A DNA stretch of 8,860 bases from Chitinophagaceae bacterium (lineage in GTDB: Bacteria > Bacteroidota > Bacteroidia > Chitinophagales > Chitinophagaceae): positions 1 to 8,860 of the forward strand of contig JAEUVW010000194.1 of the NCBI GenBank assembly GCA_016786525.1. Direction: 5' to 3'. The notes under the pieces are model-generated. The model made no database searches. It was not told the origin of the DNA and saw nothing but the letters and a program-made list of their open reading frames with translations. Made by a program: the position numbers and the translations under genes. This document shows positions 1 through 6,900 of the stretch, in pieces (position 1 is the first letter of the stretch; every line of letters starts with the position of its first letter).

Positions 1-1457
1 CCACCTGCATCATAGTTGGCTTTTTCCGGGAAGCTGACCGGCGTGGTCGGGATCGTACTGCAGGGAGAAAAACCGCTGGCATCGATGGCCAGGCAATACA
101 GCAGGGGCTTGATCGTAGAGCCGACCTGCCTGCGGGTATTGGAGTTGACGTGATCAAACTGGAAATAATCGTGGTTGATACCGCCCACCCAGGCCCTGAC
201 CTCCCCGGTATAGGGGTCCATAGCCATAAAACCGGTCTGCAGGAACATTTTCATATACATGACAGAGTCGATCGGACTCATCACCGTATCTTTTACACGC
301 TTGCTGTTTTCCCAGGTATAGACCAGCATCCGTACCGGTTTCTCCATTGCCCGCATAATATCCGCCTCTTTCATTCCGGACTCTTTCATCAGCTGGTAAC
401 GCTCCGATGATTTCAGTGATTTGATCACATCGTTCATATGCGTTTTGAAGATACTGCGGTCGCGGTAGCGGGGCTGGGCAATGAACTGGCGCTGCAGTTC
501 TTTCATATGCTGGGCCACGGCTTCTTCCGCATAGCGCTGCATGGTCACATTCAGGGTGGTATAGATACGCAGGCCGTCCTTGTAAATATTGTATTCGCTG
601 CCGTCTTCTTTCTTTAATCCTTTGCAGATCTTCTTTACTTCTGCTTCTACTACCTGCCGGAAATAGGGGGCTATCCCTTCGTGGTAATCCAGTTTATGGT
701 AATCCAGCACAATAGGCTTTGCTTTATTGGCGGCGGCTTCTGCCGGGGAGATCTTACCGTATTTCTCCATCTGGCTCAGCACCACATTCCGGCGCTCCAG
801 GGCGCGCTCCGGGTTGCGGCGGGGATTGTACAGGGTATTTCCTTTCAGCATACCTACCAGTACGGCGGCCTGGTCTACACTCAGTTTATCCGGCGCTACG
901 CTGAAAAAGGTATTGGCCGCATTTTTGATCCCGTAGACATTATCCCCAAAAGGTACGGTGTTCAGGTACAGGGTAATGATCTCGTTTTTCGTCAGGTTTT
1001 TTTCCAGTTTTACCGCCAGTACCCATTCCTTCAGTTTGATAAAAGGCATCGTAAAGATATTGGGGTTCTTGCGCGGGAACAGGTTTTTGGCCAGCTGCTG
1101 CGTGATGGTACTGCCCCCTCCTTTTTTCCCCAGCAGCAATACAGCCCTCATAATCGCCACACCGTCCACGCCGGAATGGTCTTCAAAGCGTTCGTCTTCC
1201 GTAGCGATCAGTGCATTGAATACGTTGGGCGATATTTCCTTGTATTTGCTGTTCGAACGGTCCTGCAGGAAATAGCGGCCGATCACGGTGCCATCGGTAG
1301 CGATGACTTCCGAAGACAGGGCGCTGGAAGGGTTTTCGATCTCTGAAATAGAAGGCATGTCACCGATCAGTCCAAACCACAGCAGGGCAATAAGCAGGTT
1401 GAATGCAAGGAAACAGAACAGAAAGAATTTCCAGAGTCTGCGGACGGATGGCTTCAT
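1..1457 (-). CDS. Class A penicillin-binding protein (PBP1A-type transglycosylase/transpeptidase), N-terminal part
   Basis: This bifunctional peptidoglycan synthase polymerises glycan strands from lipid II and cross-links stem peptides in the periplasm. The reading frame begins at the ATG at 1457-1455 and stays open for 485 codons to the window edge, so the 3' end is missing. Residues about 8-31 form a hydrophobic signal anchor after a basic MKPSVRR start. The GT51 domain shows ATEDERFEDHSG (residues 85-96, catalytic Glu87), GGSTITQQLAKN (113-124), a KNEI...YLN block followed by TVPFG, and GMLKGNTLYNP. The transpeptidase domain has RQVGSTIKP, placing the acylated serine at about 447 and the SxxK lysine at 450. 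The later SxN and KTG motifs lie outside the window. Family members usually have about 700-850 residues, so roughly 60% is present. PBP1A (mrcA/ponA-like) fits better than PBP1C, but the missing C terminus prevents a firm subtype. The gene is divergent from the secreted-protein gene at 1682. Confidence 0.95.
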   Translation of the reverse strand, partial: MKPSVRRLWKFFLFCFLAFNLLIALLWFGLIGDMPSISEIENPSSALSSEVIATDGTVIGRYFLQDRSNSKYKEISPNVFNALIATEDERFEDHSGVDGVAIMRAVLLLGKKGGGSTITQQLAKNLFPRKNPNIFTMPFIKLKEWVLAVKLEKNLTKNEIITLYLNTVPFGDNVYGIKNAANTFFSVAPDKLSVDQAAVLVGMLKGNTLYNPRRNPERALERRNVVLSQMEKYGKISPAEAAANKAKPIVLDYHKLDYHEGIAPYFRQVVEAEVKKICKGLKKEDGSEYNIYKDGLRIYTTLNVTMQRYAEEAVAQHMKELQRQFIAQPRYRDRSIFKTHMNDVIKSLKSSERYQLMKESGMKEADIMRAMEKPVRMLVYTWENSKRVKDTVMSPIDSVMYMKMFLQTGFMAMDPYTGEVRAWVGGINHDYFQFDHVNSNTRRQVGSTIKPLLYCLAIDASGFSPCSTIPTTPVSFPEKANYDAG

Positions 1458-1484
1458 ATCAAAAGAAAAGCTTTGGTATCGTCG

Positions 1485-1492
1485 CAAATGTA
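1485..1492 (-). promoter_or_regulatory. Possible -7 box for the PBP gene
   Basis: Read on the minus strand this is TACATTTG, a perfect match to the Bacteroidota -7 consensus TAnnTTTG, lying 27 nt before the PBP start codon. No TTTG-type -33 element is seen at the usual 19-21 nt spacing, so the call is tentative. Confidence 0.35.
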
Positions 1493-1681
1493 ACTATTTG
1501 ACAGAAAAGGATTAAGATTAATTTCCCTTAGGCAGGCGGTAGTCAAAATCGGGAAGTACTGTTTGACTGTTGATCTCTACAGCATCACAGGAATTTTCCA
1601 TGATTTTTATATTATCATTTTAACAAATTAAAACAATATAATAAATTTAATTGTTGTTATAAAACAAACAGCACGTATTTC

Positions 1682-2113
1682 ATGAAAAAGATTTTACTCT
1701 TCATTACCCTCGCCTGCTGTGCCGCCGGTGCCCAGGCGCAAACCCGCTACCTTACCGTCAGCCAGGATCCTTCCCTGCTCCCGCTCGGTGTCAACGCCAT
1801 TGCTACAGGCCTGGCTATGCCTTCCTGCGCTCCCGGCCCCGCTACGACTTTGTATGCAGTCCCCAGCGGTTTTACGCTTACCCTGGATGCGACGACTGCC
1901 AGCTTCCTCCCTCCCGGACCACTGGATCATTTCACATCCACAAACGTAGAGGTTACTGTGGGCGGCTCTCCCTTCGGAGCACCCATTTTCTTCTGCCCGG
2001 GCGGCAACAAGACCAATGCACCGATCAGCTTTGGCGGGGGCATGTACAACTGCTTTTACGATATTACCTACGACCCGGTGATGGATGAAACCACCATTTA
2101 TTTTCATCCATAG
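1682..2113 (+). CDS. Small secreted protein of unknown function
   Basis: This 143-residue protein begins with a clear signal peptide: MKK, a hydrophobic run from residue 4 to 15, then an AQA cleavage motif at 17-19 followed by Q20. The mature part of about 124 residues is rich in Pro, Gly, Thr and Ser, with three cysteines (49, 105, 124), few charged residues and a predicted beta-rich character. I recognise no known domain. The cysteines at 12-13 do not sit in a good lipobox (Thr at -3), so a soluble exported or surface protein is more likely than a lipoprotein. The gene has its own intergenic leader of 224 nt, AT-rich near the start codon, and is followed 22 nt later by a strong terminator, so it appears monocistronic. 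The frame on the opposite strand lacks such signals. The coding call is fairly secure and the function is unknown. Confidence 0.8.
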   Translation: MKKILLFITLACCAAGAQAQTRYLTVSQDPSLLPLGVNAIATGLAMPSCAPGPATTLYAVPSGFTLTLDATTASFLPPGPLDHFTSTNVEVTVGGSPFGAPIFFCPGGNKTNAPISFGGGMYNCFYDITYDPVMDETTIYFHP

Positions 2114-2135
2114 GTTTTTTCTTACAAATACCAGG

Positions 2136-2164
2136 AGCACCACCCTTTCCGGTGGTGCTTTTTT
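2136..2164 (+). terminator. Rho-independent terminator of the secreted-protein gene
   Basis: AGCACCACC (2136-2144) pairs perfectly with GGTGGTGCT (2151-2159) around a 6-nt loop and runs into six Ts (2159-2164). The U-tract exists only for rightward transcription. The stop codon of the convergent PLP-enzyme gene lies within the T-run, so the two genes abut at this hairpin. Confidence 0.9.
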
Positions 2165-3050
2165 ATGTAACATCATTGCCCGTCAGGCCACCGGTATGGA
2201 TGCACAGGATCTGCGCCCCTTCCGGGAAAGCTCCTTCATTGATGAGCTGCCGGATACCCAGCATCATCTTTGCGGTGTATACACGGTCCAGTTCGACACC
2301 ATACTGTTCGTAAAAACGGGCCATAAAAGTGCTGACTTCAGCACTGATCTTGCCGAAGCCCCCGAAATGAAAGCGGTCGTACACCTGCCAGTTATTTTCC
2401 GGCAGGCCCTGTAATTTTGCTTTGATCGTCCCGGCCAGGTAAGCGCCGCCTTTCATGGGGGCAAAACCCAGCAATTGCTGTACATCCGGTAATGCCCGCC
2501 GCAGGCCAATAAAGCTGGTCCCTGTGCCCACACTCAAGGCCACATGGCTAAAGGGTCTGTCTATATACCCGGCGATCTCTGCCGCTCCCCGCTCTCCTGC
2601 TTCATTTGCCCCGCCCTCGGGAACGATCAGCGCCTCCGGAAAATGTTGTTCGAGTTCCGCCAGGAAGCCGGCATCCTCTTTTGCCGCATAGTGCGCACGG
2701 GAGAGATAATGCAATTGCATGCCATAAGCCTGGCATTGCGCCAGCACACTGTTGTGTACGGCCTCTTCACCCCGCACCAGGCCGATTGACGACAATCCAC
2801 GGGCATACGCGGCGGCAGCCAGTGCGATCAAATGGTTGGAATAAGCACCGCCGAAACTCAGGATGCTTTGCTTCCCTGAACGGATGGCATCTTCGATATT
2901 GTAGCACAGCTTAAACCATTTGTTACCGGAGATAAACGGGTGCATACGGTCCAGGCGCAGCATATTTACGTCAATACTATTGTCATCGCCGAAACCGGGT
3001 AAGCTGTCTACACGAATACGTGAAGCATCAGGCGGCTCAATTGTAGCCAT
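2163..3050 (-). CDS. PLP-dependent D-cysteine desulfhydrase / ACC deaminase-like enzyme
   Basis: This 295-residue protein is a fold-type II PLP enzyme of the tryptophan-synthase-beta group, expected in the cytoplasm. SGNKWFKL (41-48) carries the Schiff-base lysine, Lys44. GGAYSNH (67-73) contacts the cofactor and substrate, VGTGTS (174-179) is the phosphate-binding loop, and HTGGL (285-289) is the C-terminal signature. The segment DRVYTAK (255-261) has Tyr-Thr. From memory of the family, true ACC deaminases carry Tyr-Glu here, so a D-cysteine desulfhydrase-like activity (D-cysteine to pyruvate, H2S and ammonia) is the better guess. The exact substrate cannot be fixed from sequence. Length is near the family norm of 300-330, slightly short at the N terminus. 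The ATG at 3050 lies inside the last codons of era (14-nt overlap, different frame), which suggests one transcript and coupled translation. No terminator separates them. Confidence 0.88.
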   Translation of the reverse strand: MATIEPPDASRIRVDSLPGFGDDNSIDVNMLRLDRMHPFISGNKWFKLCYNIEDAIRSGKQSILSFGGAYSNHLIALAAAAYARGLSSIGLVRGEEAVHNSVLAQCQAYGMQLHYLSRAHYAAKEDAGFLAELEQHFPEALIVPEGGANEAGERGAAEIAGYIDRPFSHVALSVGTGTSFIGLRRALPDVQQLLGFAPMKGGAYLAGTIKAKLQGLPENNWQVYDRFHFGGFGKISAEVSTFMARFYEQYGVELDRVYTAKMMLGIRQLINEGAFPEGAQILCIHTGGLTGNDVT

Positions 3051-3921
3051 ACTCCTTCAGGTAATTTTCAGTGTCGCGCCATTTGGGCCGCACTTTGACA
3101 AACAGCTCCAGGTGCACTTTACAGCCGACAAAGGCTTCTATCTTTTTACGGGCTTCGATGCCCAGCTGTTTGATCAGTGCCCCGCCCTTGCCGATCAGGA
3201 TCACTTTCTGCGTCTCGCGGGTAACAATGATATCTGCTTTGATGACGTGGATGTTCGGTTTCTCTTCATAAGACTGGATCATCACCGCAGCATGGTAGGG
3301 AATTTCTTCCTTGTACTGGCTGTAGATCTGCTCGCGGATCAGTTCGCTGACAAAAAAGCGCGTAGAACGGTCGCTGACGCTGTCTTCGGGATAAAAGGCA
3401 GGCCCTTCGGGCAGGTATTCCAGTATAAAAGGCAGGATCTTGTCCAGGTTGCTGCGGGTGACTGCTGATACAGTCTGTACCAGGTATTTCGGGAATTTTT
3501 CCTTGTAGCGTTTCAGTTCTGCGGTGACGTCTTTCTTATCGTCGAGCAGGTCGCTTTTGTTCAGCAGCAGGATGACGGGCACTTTCAGCTTCAGGCCGGA
3601 GGCAATGGCTTCGATCTCTTCCAGGGGTTGGGTCATATCGTGCACCAGGATGGCCACATCGGCATCCTCCAGCGCGCTCTTGACCTGCAGCATCATCTTT
3701 TTGTGCAGTTCGTACTTGGGTTCGATGATACCGGGGGTATCGGAAAAAACAACCTGGTAGTCCGGCTCGGTCAGGATACCCAGTATCCGGTGACGGGTGG
3801 TCTGCACTTTGGGTGAGGTGATCACCAGGTATTCGCCCAGCAAGGCATTGAGCAAGGTGGACTTACCGGCATTGGGGGCTCCGAAAATATTCACGAAACC
3901 GGCTTTGTGGGGTGCTGACAT
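3037..3921 (-). CDS. era: GTPase Era, 30S ribosomal subunit assembly
   Basis: Era is a GTPase that binds the 3' end of 16S rRNA and helps mature the small ribosomal subunit. All G motifs are present: G1 GAPNAGKS (14-21), G2 TTRHR (41-45), G3 DTPG (61-64), G4 NKSD (121-124) and G5 VSA (151-153). The C-terminal KH RNA-binding domain shows GKGG (244-247) in the context IGKGGALIKQLGIEARKKIE and the conserved FVKVRPKWR block (274-282). The length of 294 residues matches the family (about 290-300) and nothing is missing. The start at 3921 puts the G1 motif at the usual distance from the N terminus. Its 3' end overlaps the PLP-enzyme start by 14 nt. Upstream, 94 nt separate it from the divergent tRNA-fMet gene. 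Confidence 0.97.
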   Translation of the reverse strand: MSAPHKAGFVNIFGAPNAGKSTLLNALLGEYLVITSPKVQTTRHRILGILTEPDYQVVFSDTPGIIEPKYELHKKMMLQVKSALEDADVAILVHDMTQPLEEIEAIASGLKLKVPVILLLNKSDLLDDKKDVTAELKRYKEKFPKYLVQTVSAVTRSNLDKILPFILEYLPEGPAFYPEDSVSDRSTRFFVSELIREQIYSQYKEEIPYHAAVMIQSYEEKPNIHVIKADIIVTRETQKVILIGKGGALIKQLGIEARKKIEAFVGCKVHLELFVKVRPKWRDTENYLKEYGYN

Positions 3922-3975
3922 GCGGCAAAATTAACCCAGTACGATTTATTATTTTCGAAAAGAATCAAAATAGTT

Positions 3976-4006
3976 TTTGCAGTGTCAAATCATTGTTATA
4001 CTTTTG
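3976..4006 (+). promoter_or_regulatory. Bacteroidota-type promoter of the initiator tRNA
   Basis: The -33 element TTTG (3976-3979) and a perfect -7 element TACTTTTG (3999-4006, consensus TAnnTTTG) are separated by 19 nt, the canonical spacing for the Bacteroidota primary sigma factor. The expected transcription start falls only a few nucleotides before the mature tRNA 5' end at 4016, implying a very short leader. Confidence 0.85.
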
Positions 4007-4015
4007 CATCCTCAT

Positions 4016-4087
<72 letters not shown>

Positions 4088-4094
4088 CACCGCA

Positions 4095-4126
4095 AAGGAC
4101 AATCAGTATACTGGTTGTCCTTTTTT
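4095..4126 (+). terminator. Rho-independent terminator of tRNA-fMet
   Basis: AAGGACAATCAG (4095-4106) pairs with CTGGTTGTCCTT (4111-4122), giving 12 base pairs with one G-U wobble and a TATA loop, followed by a T-run to 4126. It lies 7 nt after the tRNA 3' end. Confidence 0.9.
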
Positions 4127-4144
4127 CTTTTGTACTTTTTCGAC

Positions 4145-4164
4145 GGGATGACACATCCCTTTTA
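4145..4164 (+). terminator. Possible secondary terminator hairpin
   Basis: GGGATG (4145-4150) and CATCCC (4154-4159) form a short hairpin with an ACA loop, followed by TTTTATCTTT. It could be a backup terminator behind the tRNA unit. The 6-bp stem is short. Confidence 0.4.
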
Positions 4165-4173
4165 TCTTTCGTC

Positions 4174-4197
4174 CGGGATGCCCTTCGGAACATCCCG
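4174..4197. repeat. Inverted repeat CGGGATG / CATCCCG
   Basis: Seven-base arms (4174-4180 and 4191-4197) flank a 10-nt spacer. The arm core GGGATG is the same sequence as in the hairpin at 4145-4159, so four copies of this hexamer (two in each orientation) lie within 53 nt. There is no T-run on either side. It lies in the convergent gap between the tRNA unit and the methyltransferase. Confidence 0.5.
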
Positions 4198-4239
4198 AAC
4201 AGCGCAGCATCGGAGCTATTGCCATTTCAGCCGATCATA

Positions 4240-5010
4240 TCAATGAGCTTTTTTCTTCAAAAATTTCGTCCAGCCTCCAAAGTGGAGCTTTCTTTCTCCG
4301 GCAACAAAAAAAGGCCGCAACTGTTGATACAACCATGTTTCCGCTTCGTTGTAAGTGATAACACCCTGCTCTACCTGTGCCGTTATGTTGCTTTGCGTAG
4401 TCAGGTACAGAACCAATTGGTCCAGGCTAAATGTAACGTCATTGCCCAGTTGTTGTTCTCCTAAAAACGCAAAATTTGTATTGCTGAGGTTCTTGTTCGA
4501 CCAATCGTAGCTGTTGTTTCGTGCCGGCGGGGGAAATTTTGTACCATAGATAAGGGGATACCAGTCGTTAAAAACATTTACTCCAGCCATTTTGCCACTA
4601 AAAAAACTGTCGTAAATAACCAGCCATCTATCCTGTTTTAAAACACGGTTGGCTTCGGCTAAAAAGCGGTCAATATCAAACCAATGAACACCGGAACTCA
4701 CCGTAATCATATCAAAAGTATCCGGCGCAAACAGTTGCTCCTCAGCTTTTGCTTGTGTATAGTTGATGTGCTCATGTTTGTAGGCATTGGCAAGCATTTC
4801 GGCAGAAATATCGGTAGCCTCAATCTGCTCTGCAATCTCCAGCAATGCCTTGGTGGACAATCCTGTTCCGCAAGCCACATCCAGGACTTTACTTAACTTC
4901 TCAGTAAGTCCCAGGTAGTTTTTAATACTCAGTATCGTATCGAAATGAACATAAGGGCGACCTTTTTGATAGCGGTCGGCAATGCTTTTGGTATCGAAAT
5001 AATTATTCAT
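4240..5010 (-). CDS. Class I SAM-dependent methyltransferase
   Basis: This cytoplasmic Rossmann-fold methyltransferase is of the Methyltransf_11/25 type. Numbered from the chosen start, motif I is VLDVACGTG (42-50), motif II ends with the acidic residue in ATDIS (Asp67), and the motif IV region is FDMITVSSGVHWFD (99-112). The C-terminal half is less conserved and probably sets the substrate, which I cannot identify. The frame is open to an ATG at 5046, but I prefer the ATG at 5010, which gives 256 residues starting MNNYFDTK. From memory, homologues begin at this N-terminal block, and the extra 12 residues (MTEFNFSFLRHI) look like untranslated leader. The gene is visibly more AT-rich than era or the PBP gene, suggesting acquisition. 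It lies 92 nt downstream of hipA on the same strand with no evident terminator between them. Small-molecule methylation is more likely than DNA methylation, because no DPPY/NPPF-type motif is present. Confidence 0.87.
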   Translation of the reverse strand: MNNYFDTKSIADRYQKGRPYVHFDTILSIKNYLGLTEKLSKVLDVACGTGLSTKALLEIAEQIEATDISAEMLANAYKHEHINYTQAKAEEQLFAPDTFDMITVSSGVHWFDIDRFLAEANRVLKQDRWLVIYDSFFSGKMAGVNVFNDWYPLIYGTKFPPPARNNSYDWSNKNLSNTNFAFLGEQQLGNDVTFSLDQLVLYLTTQSNITAQVEQGVITYNEAETWLYQQLRPFFVAGERKLHFGGWTKFLKKKAH

Positions 5011-5102
5011 AATATGGCGAAGGAAGCTAAAGTTAAACTCTGTCAATAATCTGCCAAAGTATCATTTTCAAATTATGGCATTGTTGAAAATCAATAACAT
5101 TT

Positions 5103-6353
5103 CTATACCCTAAACGCTCCCCTCATCAGCTCCCGCTCACTTCTCGGAATACCGATTTGATCTGCTATCTTTTCCCAAGCGGCAACACTGGCTGATACTT
5201 CGGTAATGATCTGATTCATCTGCCCTTCATCCAGCCTGAAAAAATCACCCACACTTTTAGCCAGTTCAATATCCAGGGCATTCTGATCCATATCAATATT
5301 CAGGGCCAGGCCATCTTTGTCAACAGAAGGGTTGATATCGTAGGCAGGGGATAAATGCCAGCCTTCACCGGATAAAATAAATCCGTGGTTTCGTAAGTGG
5401 TCGTCTGTATTGGAAACAGCAATATTGAAGACTATTCTTCTCCAGAGCTGATGCAGGTTTTCTTCTATATTGACACCATAATTACTGATAAATTCGGCAA
5501 TATCCAGGTAGCTTGCCGGACGATCCCGTATCGTATCCTCGTTATTGCCGGTCATTGTCATGGCAGAAGCAAAATGAATACGTTCCCCCTTTTCGCGGTC
5601 AAAACGCCTGGTGAAAAAGGTGTGGTACTTTCCTGCTATTTTTTCTATCCGGCAGGGACTCATGATGACGCCTGCCTGAATAGCCAACTCATAGACCAGG
5701 TATTCCCAGGCTGCCTTATCAATGCTGTCGTTCGCCGAAGGAAATTTGGCGATCCACGGCGCTTTTTCATCGTCTAGTATATTGGCTTTGGGTCTGGCCC
5801 CGCCCAGCGATGAACCGGGCGCCATCAGTATGGTCAGCCATTTTTTTACCGCTTCATTGTCTTCTTCCTGCTCCAGGCATTCCGCGGCATGCTGTAATTC
5901 ACGCACAGAAGACCAGGGCGGTGTGGGCATTTCAGTGCTATCATCTAAAAAAGGCCCTTCGGGATCTGTTTTAAAGCGCAATGCGCCCATGCGACTTTCG
6001 TCGTAAACACCCAGCAGGAAATCAATGTCATATAATGCCGGTGCTTTTTCATTGAGCGCTCTTGCCTGCTGAACAGCACGTCTTTTCATCAGGGTACGTC
6101 CCCAGGTATCCGGCATGCTATCCAGAAAGACACCAAAGTTTTCTTTGTTGCCGGGAAATTGCGGACCGGAAAAAAACTGAATATCCGGGTCCAGCAGTTG
6201 ACGCTGATCCGATTTTATCCATGCGGTATCGTACTCAAAACTAAACGCCTTTTTTCCTTTTGCGAAATGCGCTGAGAGCAGCCCGATCAACCTGGGTTCA
6301 GACATTCCTTTCCAATGCGCATAGACATAGATATCAAATTTATTTTGTACCAT
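5103..6353 (-). CDS. hipA: HipA-family Ser/Thr kinase toxin
   Basis: HipA is the toxin kinase of a type II toxin-antitoxin module. E. coli HipA phosphorylates glutamyl-tRNA synthetase and induces growth arrest. This 416-residue protein has the family layout: an N-terminal couple_hipA-like domain (about 5-125) and a C-terminal kinase domain. The gly-rich loop GSSLGGARPK (180-189) has Ser182 at the place of the autophosphorylated Ser150 of E. coli HipA, with a second serine at 181. Lys203 in WIAKF is the likely ATP-binding lysine. SNTDDHLRNHGF (314-325) holds the predicted catalytic Asp317 and metal-binding Asn322, and SPAYDINPS (335-343) holds Asp338, the DFG-equivalent. The kinase therefore appears intact. 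Length is near the usual 410-440. The start at 6353 lies 5 nt after the hipB stop, indicating a coupled hipBA operon. Its own target cannot be read from sequence. Confidence 0.93.
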   Translation of the reverse strand: MVQNKFDIYVYAHWKGMSEPRLIGLLSAHFAKGKKAFSFEYDTAWIKSDQRQLLDPDIQFFSGPQFPGNKENFGVFLDSMPDTWGRTLMKRRAVQQARALNEKAPALYDIDFLLGVYDESRMGALRFKTDPEGPFLDDSTEMPTPPWSSVRELQHAAECLEQEEDNEAVKKWLTILMAPGSSLGGARPKANILDDEKAPWIAKFPSANDSIDKAAWEYLVYELAIQAGVIMSPCRIEKIAGKYHTFFTRRFDREKGERIHFASAMTMTGNNEDTIRDRPASYLDIAEFISNYGVNIEENLHQLWRRIVFNIAVSNTDDHLRNHGFILSGEGWHLSPAYDINPSVDKDGLALNIDMDQNALDIELAKSVGDFFRLDEGQMNQIITEVSASVAAWEKIADQIGIPRSERELMRGAFRV

Positions 6354-6358
6354 TTTTA

Positions 6359-6646
6359 TTACAACAAATCAAGGTCCTGTAATTTTCTTCCGAACTCATC
6401 GTCAGCAGCCAGCTTCAATACATCTGCCTGCAGGCCCAGCACTCTCAGCACATTAAAATAAGCGCCAAAAGCTACGCTTGCATCGCCTTTTTCAAGCAGG
6501 TACAGTGTAGACCGGGCTATATCCGCACGTTCTGCTACCTGTATGGTAGTGAGTTTGCGCCGTTTCCGGGCCAGTTTTATTTGTTCTCCCACTTGTGCCA
6601 GCAGTTGGTCATACCGGGGAAATACGACTTGCTTTTTTTTGTTCAT
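6359..6646 (-). CDS. hipB: HipB-like XRE-family HTH antitoxin
   Basis: HipB-type antitoxins bind operator DNA as dimers, repress their own operon and neutralise HipA. This 95-residue protein has one XRE/lambda-repressor-type HTH at about residues 21-74: GEQIKLARKRR, then TIQVAERADI, then the recognition helix region ARSTLYLLEKG, then a closing helix AYFNVLRVLGL. The tail after residue 75 is acidic (ADDEF...DLDLL), a plausible contact segment for HipA. Its position directly before hipA (5-nt gap) and a nearby inverted repeat upstream support the role. Identity rests on context as much as on the domain. Confidence 0.9.
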   Translation of the reverse strand: MNKKKQVVFPRYDQLLAQVGEQIKLARKRRKLTTIQVAERADIARSTLYLLEKGDASVAFGAYFNVLRVLGLQADVLKLAADDEFGRKLQDLDLL

Positions 6647-6672
6647 TCCTAAAAAATGATTGTTATTTCATA

Positions 6673-6706
6673 CAAAAATAGACAAATTGAATGGAATAAC
6701 GATCAA
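6673..6706 (-). promoter_or_regulatory. Putative hipBA promoter
   Basis: On the minus strand TATTTTTG (6680-6673) is a perfect match to the -7 consensus TAnnTTTG and lies 26 nt before the hipB start. A TTG (6706-6704) sits 23 nt upstream, at the long end of acceptable spacing for the -33 element, so that half is weaker. The -33 half falls inside the inverted repeat described separately. Confidence 0.6.
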
Positions 6707-6721
6707 TTATCGTTGATCGTT
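6698..6721. promoter_or_regulatory. Putative HipB operator (9-bp inverted repeat)
   Basis: AACGATCAA (6698-6706) and TTGATCGTT (6713-6721) are perfect inverted arms around a 6-nt spacer TTATCG. The spacer together with the first bases of the right arm makes another ATCGTT (6709-6714), so three copies of the half-site AACGAT/ATCGTT occur in 24 nt. The repeat covers the putative -33 region of the hipBA promoter, where a dimeric HTH repressor would block transcription. Binding by HipB is inferred. Confidence 0.65.
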
Positions 6722-6900
6722 TCAAAAACGGAAAAAATTCAGACAAAAGCAAAAGTCGTGCTGTTGCAATAAGCACCTGATGAATAGGCGTGCTGCATTC
6801 GTACATTTTTGTCTTTCCTTCACTGTTCTCCACCCCACCTTAACAATTATTTCTGCCTGATTCCAAGCTGTTTTGCAAAATTTCTCTTTGCTTTGCGGAA

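Noticed and set aside
681..1346. 221-codon plus-strand frame opposite the PBP gene
   Set aside because: The minus strand carries all GT51 motifs of a class A PBP; the plus-strand product has no domain and is a shadow.
1694..2176. 160-codon minus-strand frame opposite the secreted-protein gene
   Set aside because: The plus-strand frame has a signal peptide and an adjacent correctly oriented terminator. The minus frame would start inside the end of the convergent PLP-enzyme gene and has no domain.
3926..3933. TAATTTTG on the minus strand as a -7 box for era
   Set aside because: It matches the consensus, but it lies only 4 nt before the era start codon, so transcription would start at or inside the gene, and no -33 element is at the right spacing.
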